Assembly: GCA_028284955.1 (NCBI GenBank)
Contig: JANQQS010000208.1
Span: 1 to 33,212, forward strand
DNA: 33,212 nucleotides
Direction: 5' to 3'
Origin: Myxococcota bacterium
GTDB lineage: Bacteria > Myxococcota_A > Polyangia > Polyangiales > Houyiibacteriaceae
Position 1 is the stretch's first letter; each line of letters begins with the position of its first letter. Below the pieces are notes generated by a model. That model saw only the letters and a list, made by a program, of their open reading frames with translations. It did no database searches and was not told where the DNA came from. The position numbers and the translations under genes are program-made. Below are positions 1-7,738 of this stretch, one piece after another.

Positions 1-266
1 GCTTGTACGAGCCGCAGACACGTGCGGACTTCCTCAGCGCTTCCTGCAGCGATCCGGAATAGATGCGTACGGTCTTGCCCGCGACGACGACGTCCCTCAC
101 CCAGGTTTAACGCCACGGAAGATGCCGCTCGCCGCAGCTGCTTCTCAAGCGAAGCATCATGACGCCGAAGCTTCACGCTCACATCGCGCAAAGACTGCAC
201 GAGAAGAATCGCATGCTCGAGCGCCAGAAACTTCGATGCCAAAGGTTTCGATGGATGAACAGTCAT
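1..266 (-). CDS. Four-helix-bundle protein (23S rRNA intervening-sequence protein family), 5' part only
   Basis: The gene runs off the left edge; 88 codons are visible from an ATG at 266. Residues 46-58 (RRAASSVALNLGE) and 71-80 (RIAAGSAEEV) match the two most conserved stretches of the family, usually seen as RRAxxSIxxNIAEG and IAxGSxxEL. Members are small proteins of about 115-125 residues, so roughly 30 C-terminal residues lie outside the window. Relatives occur inside intervening sequences of 23S rRNA genes, as free-standing genes, and as the Avd accessory protein of diversity-generating retroelements. No molecular function is proven for the free-standing type. The start is supported by an AAAGGA ribosome site about 7 nt upstream, inside a large inverted repeat shared with the divergent small ORF. 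The family call is firm; the function is unknown. Confidence 0.85.
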   Translation of the reverse strand, partial: MTVHPSKPLASKFLALEHAILLVQSLRDVSVKLRRHDASLEKQLRRAASSVALNLGEGRRRRGQDRTHLFRIAAGSAEEVRTCLRLVQ

Positions 267-331
267 ATTGGGTTCCTTTGATTTGGGGTTCACACCCCGC
301 TGAGAACCTCAAATCAAAGGACCCCAATATG
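264..331. repeat. 28-bp inverted repeat with mirrored ribosome sites and start codons
   Basis: Arms 264-291 and 304-331 pair at 26 of 28 positions around a 12-nt loop. The two exceptions are a possible G-T wobble (286/309) and a T-C mismatch (273/322). Each arm reads outward as AAATCAAAGGA, then 7-8 nt, then ATGAC, so the left arm starts the four-helix-bundle gene and the right arm starts a small rightward ORF. In either transcript the Shine-Dalgarno and start codon would be paired in the 3' arm of a long hairpin. Confidence 0.9.
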
Positions 332-484
332 ACCCACAGCCCCAGGACCCGAAACCCCGTCAACCACCCCCGCGAACAAGCCCCTCCCGACCCCAAACCC
401 GCCGCCTCTCCGGATCCCGACCCCAATCCTGATGCGTCTCCCGATCCTGGGCCTTGTCCCGTTCCTACCACGAGAAGAATCTGA
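329..484 (+). CDS. Small Asp/Pro-rich ORF divergent from the four-helix-bundle gene
   Basis: This 51-codon frame begins at the ATG mirrored in the inverted repeat and has the same AAAGGA ribosome site as the divergent gene. The product is basic and Pro-rich at first, then Asp/Pro-rich around residues 23-43 (PDPKPAASPDPDPNPDASPD). It resembles no enzyme family I know and has no membrane segment or signal peptide. Asp/Pro-coding sequence recurs at 6600-6900 and 32910-33030, so this may be a member of a genomic simple-repeat family that happens to be open, not a real gene. The ribosome site is the only positive evidence for translation. Confidence 0.35.
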   Translation: MTHSPRTRNPVNHPREQAPPDPKPAASPDPDPNPDASPDPGPCPVPTTRRI

Positions 485-511
485 AACGATCAGAACTACT
501 TACGATACGAC

Positions 512-527
512 CTCCCCGTTTGGGGAG
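512..527. other. Perfect 6-bp stem-loop
   Basis: CTCCCC, loop GTTT, GGGGAG lies between the small Asp/Pro ORF and the next lipoprotein. No T-run follows on either strand, so a terminator role is not supported. Confidence 0.3.
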
Positions 528-603
528 CGAGAATGGCCGTTGTGTTGGTACACGGCTTGCTCAACCCTTCTCAGCGACGACTCATCTGAGGAGGAGAAAC
601 CCC

Positions 604-1512
604 ATGAGAAACTCTGCAGTAGTTGCGCTGCTGGCAGTCGGAGCGCTTGCCGGTTGCAGTGCGATGGCCACCACCTCGGACACAGCCAGCAAAGCAGCAG
701 ATGAGGATTCGTCGTCCGACAACGACGGAGCCAAAAACCCAAACCCCCAGGGTACGGTTTCCGGCTATTGGCAAACCGAGCCAGGCGGTGCGCAGACCTC
801 CGAGGGCCGAGCGTTCGTTCGCAACACGTACCGCGTTCGGCTGCACGAACCTCCTCGTTGCGTCGCCGAAGAAAACTGTAGTGTCACGTTCGTATGGCAG
901 GGTCCAAACCAAGAACCGGAGCGCATGGAGATGGCGCTTCGGCAAGCCGACCAGGGCCCCGTCCTTGAGGCCACGGTAGAACCGGCGGTGGTCGGCGAAC
1001 ATCGCATGTGGTTTGACGTTGAAGGAGGCATATGGGGAACATCCTCAGTCCCTCCCGCGGAAAAGGAGCCGCTGATCGTGCCCGTGTTTCGATTGCCCAC
1101 AGGCTCCATTCAATTCGCGTCTGACAAAATCGAAACGGCGGGAACACTGGAGCGCGGTGGATCGGTTGACCTTCGCTGGAGCCGCGACGAACTCTCATCA
1201 TCCTCGTCATGCATCCCGCGCATACGCGCCTGCGTAGATGCCAATGTCACGTTGTTTCAGTACCCCTTTGGTCAGCACGTAGCGAATGGCGCTTTCCTTT
1301 CAAGCCGACTAGATGTCGATCCGCTCACGATAGGCGAGCAACTTGGCATTCCCGCCACCGCGAAGTTTCTGATGGTCAGGATCGACGCAACTTTCATTGA
1401 TGGTTGCTCGGAAGAAGAAGCATTTCTGTTCCCAGAAAACGAAGACAAATTCCACTGCGCGTTTGGCAACTGTCCCGACAACCGACTGTGTCCGGGATCT
1501 CCGACACCGTGA
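604..1512 (+). CDS. Secreted lipoprotein of unknown function
   Basis: The 302-residue product starts at ATG 604, chosen because a strong ribosome site (GAGGAGGAG, 588-596) sits about 8 nt upstream and because this start gives a compact lipoprotein signal: a hydrophobic stretch ending in LAGC, with the lipidated Cys at residue 18. A Ser/Asp/Asn-rich linker follows (about 25-50). The remainder looks like beta-rich extracytoplasmic sequence with several Cys residues, including pairs near the C-terminus. I recognise no catalytic motif or named domain. It converges on the pentapeptide-repeat lipoprotein with about 90 bp between stops. It is probably anchored on the outer membrane; the function cannot be assigned. 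Confidence 0.8.
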   Translation: MRNSAVVALLAVGALAGCSAMATTSDTASKAADEDSSSDNDGAKNPNPQGTVSGYWQTEPGGAQTSEGRAFVRNTYRVRLHEPPRCVAEENCSVTFVWQGPNQEPERMEMALRQADQGPVLEATVEPAVVGEHRMWFDVEGGIWGTSSVPPAEKEPLIVPVFRLPTGSIQFASDKIETAGTLERGGSVDLRWSRDELSSSSSCIPRIRACVDANVTLFQYPFGQHVANGAFLSSRLDVDPLTIGEQLGIPATAKFLMVRIDATFIDGCSEEEAFLFPENEDKFHCAFGNCPDNRLCPGSPTP

Positions 1513-1605
1513 GCTAGAAAGTCGTTTCCACACCACATCTCTTTTTGAACCAACGCACGACGATCAACGCATCGCCCGCGGACAGCAGCGGGCACACCGC
1601 CGAAA

Positions 1606-2691
1606 CTACGGCCCACGCTTTAGGCTACGCCGTTGCGCTCTGGTGAGGATGGCGCCCGTCACATTCGCGCCTTCGAGGTCGGCTTGTTTGAGGTTTGCAC
1701 GCGTGAAGTCCGTGCCGGAGAGATTCGCTCTGTTTAGATTCGCACCATAAAGGTTGGCGCCGCGGCAGCTGGCGCCCACGAGCGTCGCCCCTTCTAAGAA
1801 CCCTGAAAAGAGATTTGCATCGTCCAGGTGCGAGCCGTCTAGATTCGAGCTGCGCAGATTGATTCCCACAGCTTTCGCGCGACGAAGGTTCGCAAAACTG
1901 AGGTTGGCATGCTCGAAAACGGAATTGTCGATCTCAGTTTCACTCACGTTCGCATAGCTCAAGTTTGCCCGCTCAAGGTTGACCCCTTTAATCAAAGCCT
2001 TGCTTAGATTTGCTCGGGAGAGATCTGCGTTTACAAGACCGACGTTTGCAAGTGTGACCCCGCTTAGATTCGCTCGCTCGAGGAACGCGCGGTGAAGCAG
2101 CGTGTGTTTAAACTGCGCATTGGTGAGGTTGGCGTTCCCGAGCCGCGCATGCTCAAGGTTGGTCCCTCTAAGGTCCGCGCCGTCGAGACGGGCGTGGTTA
2201 AGGTCTGCAGCGCGAAGGTCTGCGCCGCTGAGATTTGCTCTAGAGAAATTGAACCCAGCCATACTTCTCGACACCTCATTTGAAGGCTCGGCGCACGGGT
2301 CCTTCGCCGCAAAACAGTTGGCGAGATCTTTCGCAGCCCAGTTGGTGGTGAACCGAACGGAGCCGGGGATAGCGCCCGATCGGGCCCATTGCTTCACGAG
2401 CTCGTTTTCTGGAGTACCCGAGATTGACATCGACTTCATTCGCACCGCCCGCATCATGCCTTCAAGCGCTTCGCAGTCTTTTCCTTTGTCTACCCCAGTG
2501 TCGCGCTTCTCTGTCGGGTGCGGATCGATATCGTCGCCGTAGGGCGCGCAGCTTAGGCTTACCGCGACAATCCATGAGATCGCCAGAATCCTCGCCGCAC
2601 GACACGCAACGCCAGGACCCGGATGCAGTGTCCATCGGGTAGAGACAGAAAGTACTTCGTGACGCATCGTCGTACCGTTTGAAGCAAACAT
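1606..2691 (-). CDS. Pentapeptide-repeat lipoprotein
   Basis: Residues from about 155 to the C-terminus are nearly uninterrupted pentapeptide repeats of the A(D/N)Lxx type (for example NLSGADLRAADL, ANLSGTDFTRANL), which fold as a right-handed quadrilateral beta helix. The N-terminus has Arg residues, then a hydrophobic segment (about 32-47) ending in SLSC with Cys48, so it is predicted to be exported and lipidated. Residues 50-150 are a non-repeat region. Two ATGs (2691 and 2667) are possible and neither has a clear ribosome site; the shorter one gives a more normal signal peptide. Many pentapeptide proteins are cytoplasmic, including the gyrase-protecting Qnr type, so export argues against DNA mimicry. 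It may be a surface scaffold or binding protein; this is inference. Confidence 0.85.
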   Translation of the reverse strand: MFASNGTTMRHEVLSVSTRWTLHPGPGVACRAARILAISWIVAVSLSCAPYGDDIDPHPTEKRDTGVDKGKDCEALEGMMRAVRMKSMSISGTPENELVKQWARSGAIPGSVRFTTNWAAKDLANCFAAKDPCAEPSNEVSRSMAGFNFSRANLSGADLRAADLNHARLDGADLRGTNLEHARLGNANLTNAQFKHTLLHRAFLERANLSGVTLANVGLVNADLSRANLSKALIKGVNLERANLSYANVSETEIDNSVFEHANLSFANLRRAKAVGINLRSSNLDGSHLDDANLFSGFLEGATLVGASCRGANLYGANLNRANLSGTDFTRANLKQADLEGANVTGAILTRAQRRSLKRGP

Positions 2692-3068
2692 CGAGCCAAA
2701 ATTCTCGTTGGTGGGAAAGGGGCGCGAATCAACTTGATGGTCGACAAATACCTGTAATCTAACGTTTTATAAGTAGCTCAGAGATCTAAGTACCGACGAG
2801 CTGTGTACCAAGCGCGCCCACGGCGGGAAACACCTCGTACTACCCGCCCCAAGTTGGAGTCCCAAACCTGCCGCGCTACCTCGCCCGCCGATCCTATTCC
2901 TGCTCTGATGCGAGCGAAAACGGTCACGATCAGCGCCAAAACGCGGTGACTCGCTATCGATGAACTACGACTCGGCTTTCACGTCAGCACGGGTAGCGAT
3001 ACGCTCCGCGAACCCAGCGCGCACCTCGGCTGGCGAAGGAGTCTGGGTGTCAAACCCCTAGGACAACT
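2692..3068. other. Intergenic region without a clear gene
   Basis: The sequence is relatively AT-rich around 2745-2795 and may hold the promoter for the leftward pentapeptide gene, but no convincing -35/-10 pair stands out. A 33-codon frame, 2960-3061, is open but lacks a ribosome site and recognisable sequence. No repeat or RNA gene was seen. Confidence 0.4.
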
Positions 3069-3590
3069 ATGGAAAAAAGAGCAGTTTCTGGGCAGTTTTT
3101 TGCAATCAACGCCGCGATCTCGATCGCGGCGCTGGGTCTGCTGGGGTGGCTTTTGCTCGTGCGGCAGCCCGTTCCTCCTTCGGTTGATCTTCGTTTTGTG
3201 CCGACTCTCAATGCTTGTCTCAATGCGCTCGCGGCGAGTTTGCTTGTCGCGGGATGGTTCGCGATCCGGCGAGGGCGGCGCACCGTCCACATGCGTCTGA
3301 TGGTCAGCGCGTTTGCTTCTTCGACCGCGTTCCTGGTGGGATACATCGCGTACCACTACGCGCACGGAGACACCCGATACGAGGGTGTTGGCGCAATGCG
3401 GTTGGTCTATTTCACGGTGTTGATCACACACGTGCTCCTGTCGATGACGGTCGTTCCGCTTGCGTTGACCACGTTCTATCTAGCGTGGAAAGAACGGTTT
3501 GTCGCCCACCGAAAGATCGCCCGAATCACGCTCCCGATCTGGCTGTACGTCTCGATCACCGGGGTCGTGATCTACTTCATGCTCCGCTAG
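3069..3590 (+). CDS. DUF420 family membrane protein
   Basis: The 173-residue protein has five hydrophobic segments and the conserved histidines of the DUF420 family: one in VHMRLM, two in AYHYAHGDT, one in ITHVLLS and one in AHRKIAR. The Bacillus member CtaM (YozB) is needed for maturation of a cytochrome oxidase, and DUF420 genes commonly sit near respiratory oxidase genes. No oxidase gene is visible here, so a role in haem-copper oxidase assembly is inferred from the family alone. ATG 3069 has an AGGA ribosome site 7 nt upstream. Its stop codon overlaps that of the convergent cstA gene by 4 nt. Confidence 0.85.
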   Translation: MEKRAVSGQFFAINAAISIAALGLLGWLLLVRQPVPPSVDLRFVPTLNACLNALAASLLVAGWFAIRRGRRTVHMRLMVSAFASSTAFLVGYIAYHYAHGDTRYEGVGAMRLVYFTVLITHVLLSMTVVPLALTTFYLAWKERFVAHRKIARITLPIWLYVSITGVVIYFMLR

Positions 3591-5320
3591 TGTGGACGAA
3601 ATGCGGCGCGACCACCCTCAACGACCATCCACGCGATCAACCCAAGCAACAACCCAGAAAGGGTCGCGAGAAGCCATTGGCTGGTCGAAATGAACGCGCG
3701 CAATTTATAGCCGAGGGCCAGCACCGCCACCGAGGTAACCGCGACAAACGGAATCACCAGCGGCAAGATGGGCTTTTTGCGAGCAAAGAAATAGAGCGCG
3801 ATGATCATCATCGTCAACGCAGCGAGCATCTGATTGCTCGCGCCAAATATTGGCCACAGCACCCAGCCGATCTGCTTGCTTGCGCCAGTCGCTGCATCCG
3901 AGGTTTCACCAAGCGCTAGCGCCATGGCCGGCACCACCGCGATGGTGGTCGCAACATAGCGATTCTTGAGCGCAGGAATCGAAAGCGCGGAGCCAATCTC
4001 TGCCATGATGAATCGCTGTATCCGGGTCGCCGTGTCGAGCGTGGTCGAAGCGAAGGAAATCACCAAAACCGCCATCAACGTGCGTGCGATAGGCTCCGGA
4101 AAGCCCGCGGATTCCAAAAACGCGCCCCCTCCCAAAACAAACGCCGCGGCTTTGTTCGCGCCCGCGTGGGCCCAGCTATCGTAGTAGGCGTGCCACGAGA
4201 GGTCGGGCACGCGGCCTTGCCCGGGCAGCGCGCAGTCGCCCACGAGGCCGATGCCGGCCACCGCGGCCATCGTCGCCGCAAGCGCCAGCGTGCCCTCGCC
4301 GAGCATGCTCCCATACCCAATCAGGCGCGCGTCTCGAACCGAGCTCAATTGTTTGGACGTTGTGCCGGAAGAGACCAAACCATGAAAGCCACTGATCGCG
4401 CCGCACGCGATGGTCACGAACAGAATCGGGACGAGCGGGGGGTCGCCGGCCGAAGGCGGACGAAACGCGGGCGCGTCGAGGGCCGGTTGCGCCACAAAGA
4501 AACCCAAAAACAAAAGCGCGAGGCCAACGAAAAGCTGGTGGCTGTTGATGAAGTCGCGCGGCTGAAGAAGCAGCCACACAGGAAGCAGGCTAGCCACCGC
4601 CGAGTAGACCAGAAGGGCCACAATCCAGCCGTGTTCCGCCGCGCGGCGAGTCGCTCCGAGAGCAAGAAAATCGACCGGGACGAGCGTGCCGACCCAGACA
4701 AACGCGTAGAGCAAAACGAGCGCGACCACGGACGGCCAGAGCGCGGGCACGCCGCGCCGATAGATCAACCAGCCCACCGCCACCGCGAGCACGATCTCCA
4801 CTTGAATCGGCACCACGCTCGACGGCTGAGAGACGAACAATCCCGCCATGGCCATGGCGAAGACCGCGAGCACAAGCCACGTAAGCACGGCGACGAAACA
4901 CAAGAACATCAGGCGCACGCGTCCGTTCACGACTTCTGCGGAGATATCCGCGATCGAACGGCCCTGTTCGCGAACGCTGACCATAAGCGCCCCGAAATCA
5001 TGCACGGCGCCCATAAACACCGCGCCCACCACGACCCAAATCAGCGCCGGCGCCCACCCCCAATACGCGGCTACGCATGGACCAATGATCGGCGCAGCCC
5101 CGGCGATCGAGGTGAAGTGATGCCCAAACAGAATATGACGGCTGGTGGGGACAAAATCTTGCCCGTCGGAGCGCGCATGGGCTGGAGTCGTGAAATCATC
5201 TCGATCGCCGTAAATGCGCTCACCGACGTACCGAGCGTACACTCGGTAGGCGACCAGGAAGACGGCAAGCGTGGCCAAAACCAGGAGCGAAGCCATGGGG
5301 AGCTGCGTTGTTCGTCGCAT
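3587..5320 (-). CDS. cstA: Carbon starvation protein A family transporter
   Basis: This is a polytopic inner-membrane protein with many hydrophobic helices along its whole length. Family sequences are clear: FGHHFTSIAGAAPIIGP (near residue 55), SGFHGLVSSGTTSKQL (mid protein), YGSMLGEGTLAL, FASTTLDTATRIQR and WPIFGASNQMLAAL. CstA/BtsT-family carriers import peptides or pyruvate, typically when preferred carbon is limiting; the substrate here is undetermined. At 577 residues it is shorter than the roughly 700-residue E. coli CstA and close to the shorter clade. Starts at 5320 (MRRTTQ) and 5296 (MASLL) are both plausible, and neither has a strong ribosome site. A longer frame extends to 5401 but adds an Arg-rich, unconserved leader, so it was not chosen. 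Confidence 0.93.
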   Translation of the reverse strand: MRRTTQLPMASLLVLATLAVFLVAYRVYARYVGERIYGDRDDFTTPAHARSDGQDFVPTSRHILFGHHFTSIAGAAPIIGPCVAAYWGWAPALIWVVVGAVFMGAVHDFGALMVSVREQGRSIADISAEVVNGRVRLMFLCFVAVLTWLVLAVFAMAMAGLFVSQPSSVVPIQVEIVLAVAVGWLIYRRGVPALWPSVVALVLLYAFVWVGTLVPVDFLALGATRRAAEHGWIVALLVYSAVASLLPVWLLLQPRDFINSHQLFVGLALLFLGFFVAQPALDAPAFRPPSAGDPPLVPILFVTIACGAISGFHGLVSSGTTSKQLSSVRDARLIGYGSMLGEGTLALAATMAAVAGIGLVGDCALPGQGRVPDLSWHAYYDSWAHAGANKAAAFVLGGGAFLESAGFPEPIARTLMAVLVISFASTTLDTATRIQRFIMAEIGSALSIPALKNRYVATTIAVVPAMALALGETSDAATGASKQIGWVLWPIFGASNQMLAALTMMIIALYFFARKKPILPLVIPFVAVTSVAVLALGYKLRAFISTSQWLLATLSGLLLGLIAWMVVEGGRAAFRPH

Positions 5321-5487
5321 CCACCGCGGAGTCAAGCGTGGCGCGTGCTCTCGTTCGCGCGACGGCGCCCAACGCGGTGACGAGCGAGATCCGCCGTACA
5401 CACGAGAGCCGTGAACGGGGGTTTACGAAGCACCCTCAAACCGCCACTGAATTCAATACTTACAGCTATTTAGCGAGCTGCTTGACC

Positions 5488-5503
5488 TGGCACAAAGATC
5501 GCA
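5488..5503 (+). promoter_or_regulatory. Sigma-54-type (-24/-12) promoter candidate
   Basis: TGGCACAAAGATCGCA matches the consensus TGGCACGNNNNTTGCW at 10 of its 12 defined positions, including the GG at -24 and GC at -12 with correct spacing. The predicted start near 5514 gives a short leader before the AAGGAG ribosome site (5529-5534) and the TTG start at 5541. Sigma-54 promoters need an enhancer-binding activator; none is encoded in the window. Confidence 0.6.
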
Positions 5504-5540
5504 ATCTTGAATATGTCCCGAACACTTCAAGGAGCTGATC

Positions 5541-6593
5541 TTGTCATCGTTGTCTCGCCATCCCGCCCCTTCGCGCGTTCGCGCCCATCGCGTACGACGA
5601 GGACTTACCCAACTTGGTTTTGCATGTCTGGCGATCCCTCTGCTCGCCGGGTGCCCGATCTGGATTCATGACCACGACGACGACTACGAAGTCGTGGATT
5701 GCTGGGGAGACGAGTGCGATGAGTGCAACACCGACGCGCAGTGCTCGGACGGCGAGGTATGCCTAAGCTCGGGAGAATGCGCCGCAGCGGGCTCATGCAA
5801 ACAAGATCGGGATTGCCATCGAGGCGAAGAATGCGTCTCCGGTCAATGTCGAACCTACGACGGAACTTGCCGCGCGCACGGCGATTGCCGCGAAGGCGAA
5901 TATTGCCGCAGCAATGAGTGCACCGATTCGAGCGGCTGCCGCAGTGATGACGAGTGCCGCAGCGGCTTTTGGTGCGACGAGCGGGACACCTGCGTCGAGA
6001 AAGAGGAAGGCCGCTGCCGCGCCGGAGAAAGCGATTGCGCGGACGGCGAAGTATGCGTCGAAAACTCCTGCCGCCGCGTCGAAGACACGTGCCAGTTCAA
6101 CTATCAATGTGGTGGCGGCCGCGCGTGCGTGAACAACCACTGCACGGAAATCTGCTCGGATACCAAGGAATGCGGGTCAGGATCTGAGTGCCGCAATGGA
6201 TTCTGCCAGCCAGCCAGCGAATGCGTCCGGAGCCACGACTGCGAAAGCGGAGAATCCTGCGTGTACGGCCGCTGCCTCCCGAGCTGCGAAAGCGATGAAC
6301 GTGTATGCAGCGAGCCTGACGTCTGCGCGGACGGGTTCTGCCGACCAGACGCTGACACGCGCCCGGTGTGCGCCGACGATTCGGAGTGCGCCGACGGGCA
6401 CGTGTGCCGCGACGGCGTCTGCCGCACACCGTGCGAAAACGGCACCAACCAGGAGTGCATGGCGTTTGATGTGCAGCTCCCGATCTGCGCATCCGACAAC
6501 CTCTGCTACTCCTCGGAAGAGACCAACCCGGAGTGCGCTACCGGAGCCGAGTGCGGCGGCGGGGACGCCTGTATCAACGCGATCTGCAGGTAG
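5541..6593 (+). CDS. Cys-rich lipoprotein with about twelve Cys4 repeats
   Basis: The 350-residue product begins at TTG 5541, supported by AAGGAG 6 nt upstream. A long Arg-rich n-region precedes a hydrophobic core and lipobox LLAGC with Cys38. From about residue 58 to the C-terminus the protein is a chain of about twelve units with the spacing C-x5-C-x5-C-x4-C (small variations), for example CRAHGDCREGEYCRSNEC. The units are acidic and rich in Asp, Glu and Gly, and the even Cys count suggests intra-unit disulphides. Such repeat lipoproteins are frequent in Myxococcota, and their function is unknown. A His/Asp run (IHDHDDDYE, about 42-50) follows the lipidated Cys and could bind metal. After the TAG stop the same frame continues as low-complexity acidic sequence. 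Regulation by sigma-54 is suggested by the upstream site. Confidence 0.85.
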   Translation: MSSLSRHPAPSRVRAHRVRRGLTQLGFACLAIPLLAGCPIWIHDHDDDYEVVDCWGDECDECNTDAQCSDGEVCLSSGECAAAGSCKQDRDCHRGEECVSGQCRTYDGTCRAHGDCREGEYCRSNECTDSSGCRSDDECRSGFWCDERDTCVEKEEGRCRAGESDCADGEVCVENSCRRVEDTCQFNYQCGGGRACVNNHCTEICSDTKECGSGSECRNGFCQPASECVRSHDCESGESCVYGRCLPSCESDERVCSEPDVCADGFCRPDADTRPVCADDSECADGHVCRDGVCRTPCENGTNQECMAFDVQLPICASDNLCYSSEETNPECATGAECGGGDACINAICR

Positions 6594-6908
6594 GCCGGAA
6601 CAGCAGTATCCGAACCTGATGCTGACGCTGATGCTGACACGGATCCCGAACCAGAATCCGTTGCCGATGCAGAACCCGACGCCGATGCAGAACCCGACGC
6701 CGATGCAGAACCTGAACCCGCGCCTGCACCTGAACCCGATTCTGGCGCGGGTGCGGATGCGGGATCTGGATCGGGTTCGGCATCAGGTTCGGGTACCGCT
6801 TCGGCATCGGGTTCTGCGTCGGGTGCAGGATCAGGTTCTGATTCGGTGTCGGGTTCTGGATCGGGTTAGGCATGAGGATCGGGTACCGCTTCGGCACCGG
6901 GTTCAGCG
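6594..6908. repeat. Low-complexity Asp/Glu/Pro- and Gly/Ser-coding region between convergent genes
   Basis: The stretch is built from six-base words. The left half is rich in GAACCYGAY on the plus strand; the right half is rich in its complement, RTCRGGTTC, so the region is a loose inverted repeat centred near 6740. It includes an 18-bp tandem unit, GCCGATGCAGAACCCGAC, at 6663-6680 and 6681-6698, with a third copy at 6699-6716 carrying two changes. The last codons of the leftward methyltransferase lie in the same type of sequence. No independent gene is supported. Confidence 0.85.
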
Positions 6909-7712
6909 TCAGGTTCGGATACCAGGTTCAGACTCCGCGTCAGATTCTTCGATCGCGTACACCTTAGAATCATCACGTCGAAGCACTACGTAGCGGTTGC
7001 GTTTTTGGTCGGGACCATCGGCGTCGAACTCGGCAACAATGGATAGGCCCGCGAAGGTTAGTTGCCGACGTATCATGCTGAGTTCTTCGTCGCTGGTATG
7101 GTGGCAGTAGCGAACCTGCGCCGGGCCTTCGGACCAGGAAAGCAAATGGTCACCCGGTTCGAGCTGTGCGACGTCCAAGTTCATGTCCGTGGGCCAAGGA
7201 AGGATGCGGCGGCGGAGGCGCGGGTGGTCTGCAAATCGCCAAAACGTCGCCACCAGAACACCATCGGGCGAAAGTCGACCGGCAAGCTGGGAGAGCAGTT
7301 GGAGTCGCTCGTGTTGCCCGGGCACGTGATGAAGTACTCCGAACACCACGATCAGCGAGAAGCTCGCTTCCTGCAACAAGCGTAGCCACCGATCAGACAA
7401 TACATCCGCCTGGACGTATTCAGCGCTCGGCAGATGAGCCTGCGCGCGGGCGATCTCGATGAGTTCAACCGACCGCTCCACGCCCACATAGCGGCTCGGA
7501 CGCAGCCCTTCTTCCAACAAGAACGCGGCAAACCGCCCATTGCCGGAGCCTACGTCCAGAACGCTGTCGAATGCCTCGCTTGCCCCGAGGGCCTCGCGCA
7601 ATCGTCTCCAGCCTGCCCACGGATATTGTCGTTTGGCGCTGAAGGCGTTCGCCGCTTCCCGATAGAAGGTTTCGTTTAATCGACACAGCGCTAGTTGCGT
7701 GGCCTGGTTCAC
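6909..7712 (-). CDS. Trm9/ALKBH8-like SAM-dependent tRNA wobble-uridine methyltransferase
   Basis: A class I methyltransferase: motif I VLDVGSGNGRF, then YVGVERSVELIEIA (acidic residue binding SAM), ADVLSD, and FGVLHHV. Family-specific features match eukaryotic Trm9 and the ALKBH8 methyltransferase domain: an N-terminal LNETFYREAANAFSAKR followed by PWAGW, and a C-terminal GDHLLSW plus QVRYCHHTSDEEL. Trm9 methylates the carboxymethyl group of cm5U34 in tRNA to give mcm5U. The neighbour, divergent and only 26 bp away, is Elp3, which makes cm5U, so the context supports the assignment. GTG 7712 is preferred because a GGGG lies 8-9 nt upstream; a TTG at 7730 would add six residues. The last ten residues run into simple-repeat DNA. 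A Trm112-type activator, needed by the eukaryotic enzymes, is not in the window. The substrate is inferred. Confidence 0.8.
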   Translation of the reverse strand: MNQATQLALCRLNETFYREAANAFSAKRQYPWAGWRRLREALGASEAFDSVLDVGSGNGRFAAFLLEEGLRPSRYVGVERSVELIEIARAQAHLPSAEYVQADVLSDRWLRLLQEASFSLIVVFGVLHHVPGQHERLQLLSQLAGRLSPDGVLVATFWRFADHPRLRRRILPWPTDMNLDVAQLEPGDHLLSWSEGPAQVRYCHHTSDEELSMIRRQLTFAGLSIVAEFDADGPDQKRNRYVVLRRDDSKVYAIEESDAESEPGIRT

Positions 7713-7738
7713 GGCGAATCCCCGTGCCAACGTAGCGC

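Noticed and set aside
4166-5380. Plus-strand open frame opposite cstA
   Set aside because: Highly charged, His/Arg-rich composition with no domain; cstA on the other strand is unambiguous.
6196-6993. Overlapping plus-strand frame through the Cys-rich gene and the repeat
   Set aside because: It is out of frame with the Cys4 repeats, lacks a ribosome site, and consists of Ala/Thr/Arg and then Pro/Met/Asn simple repeats.
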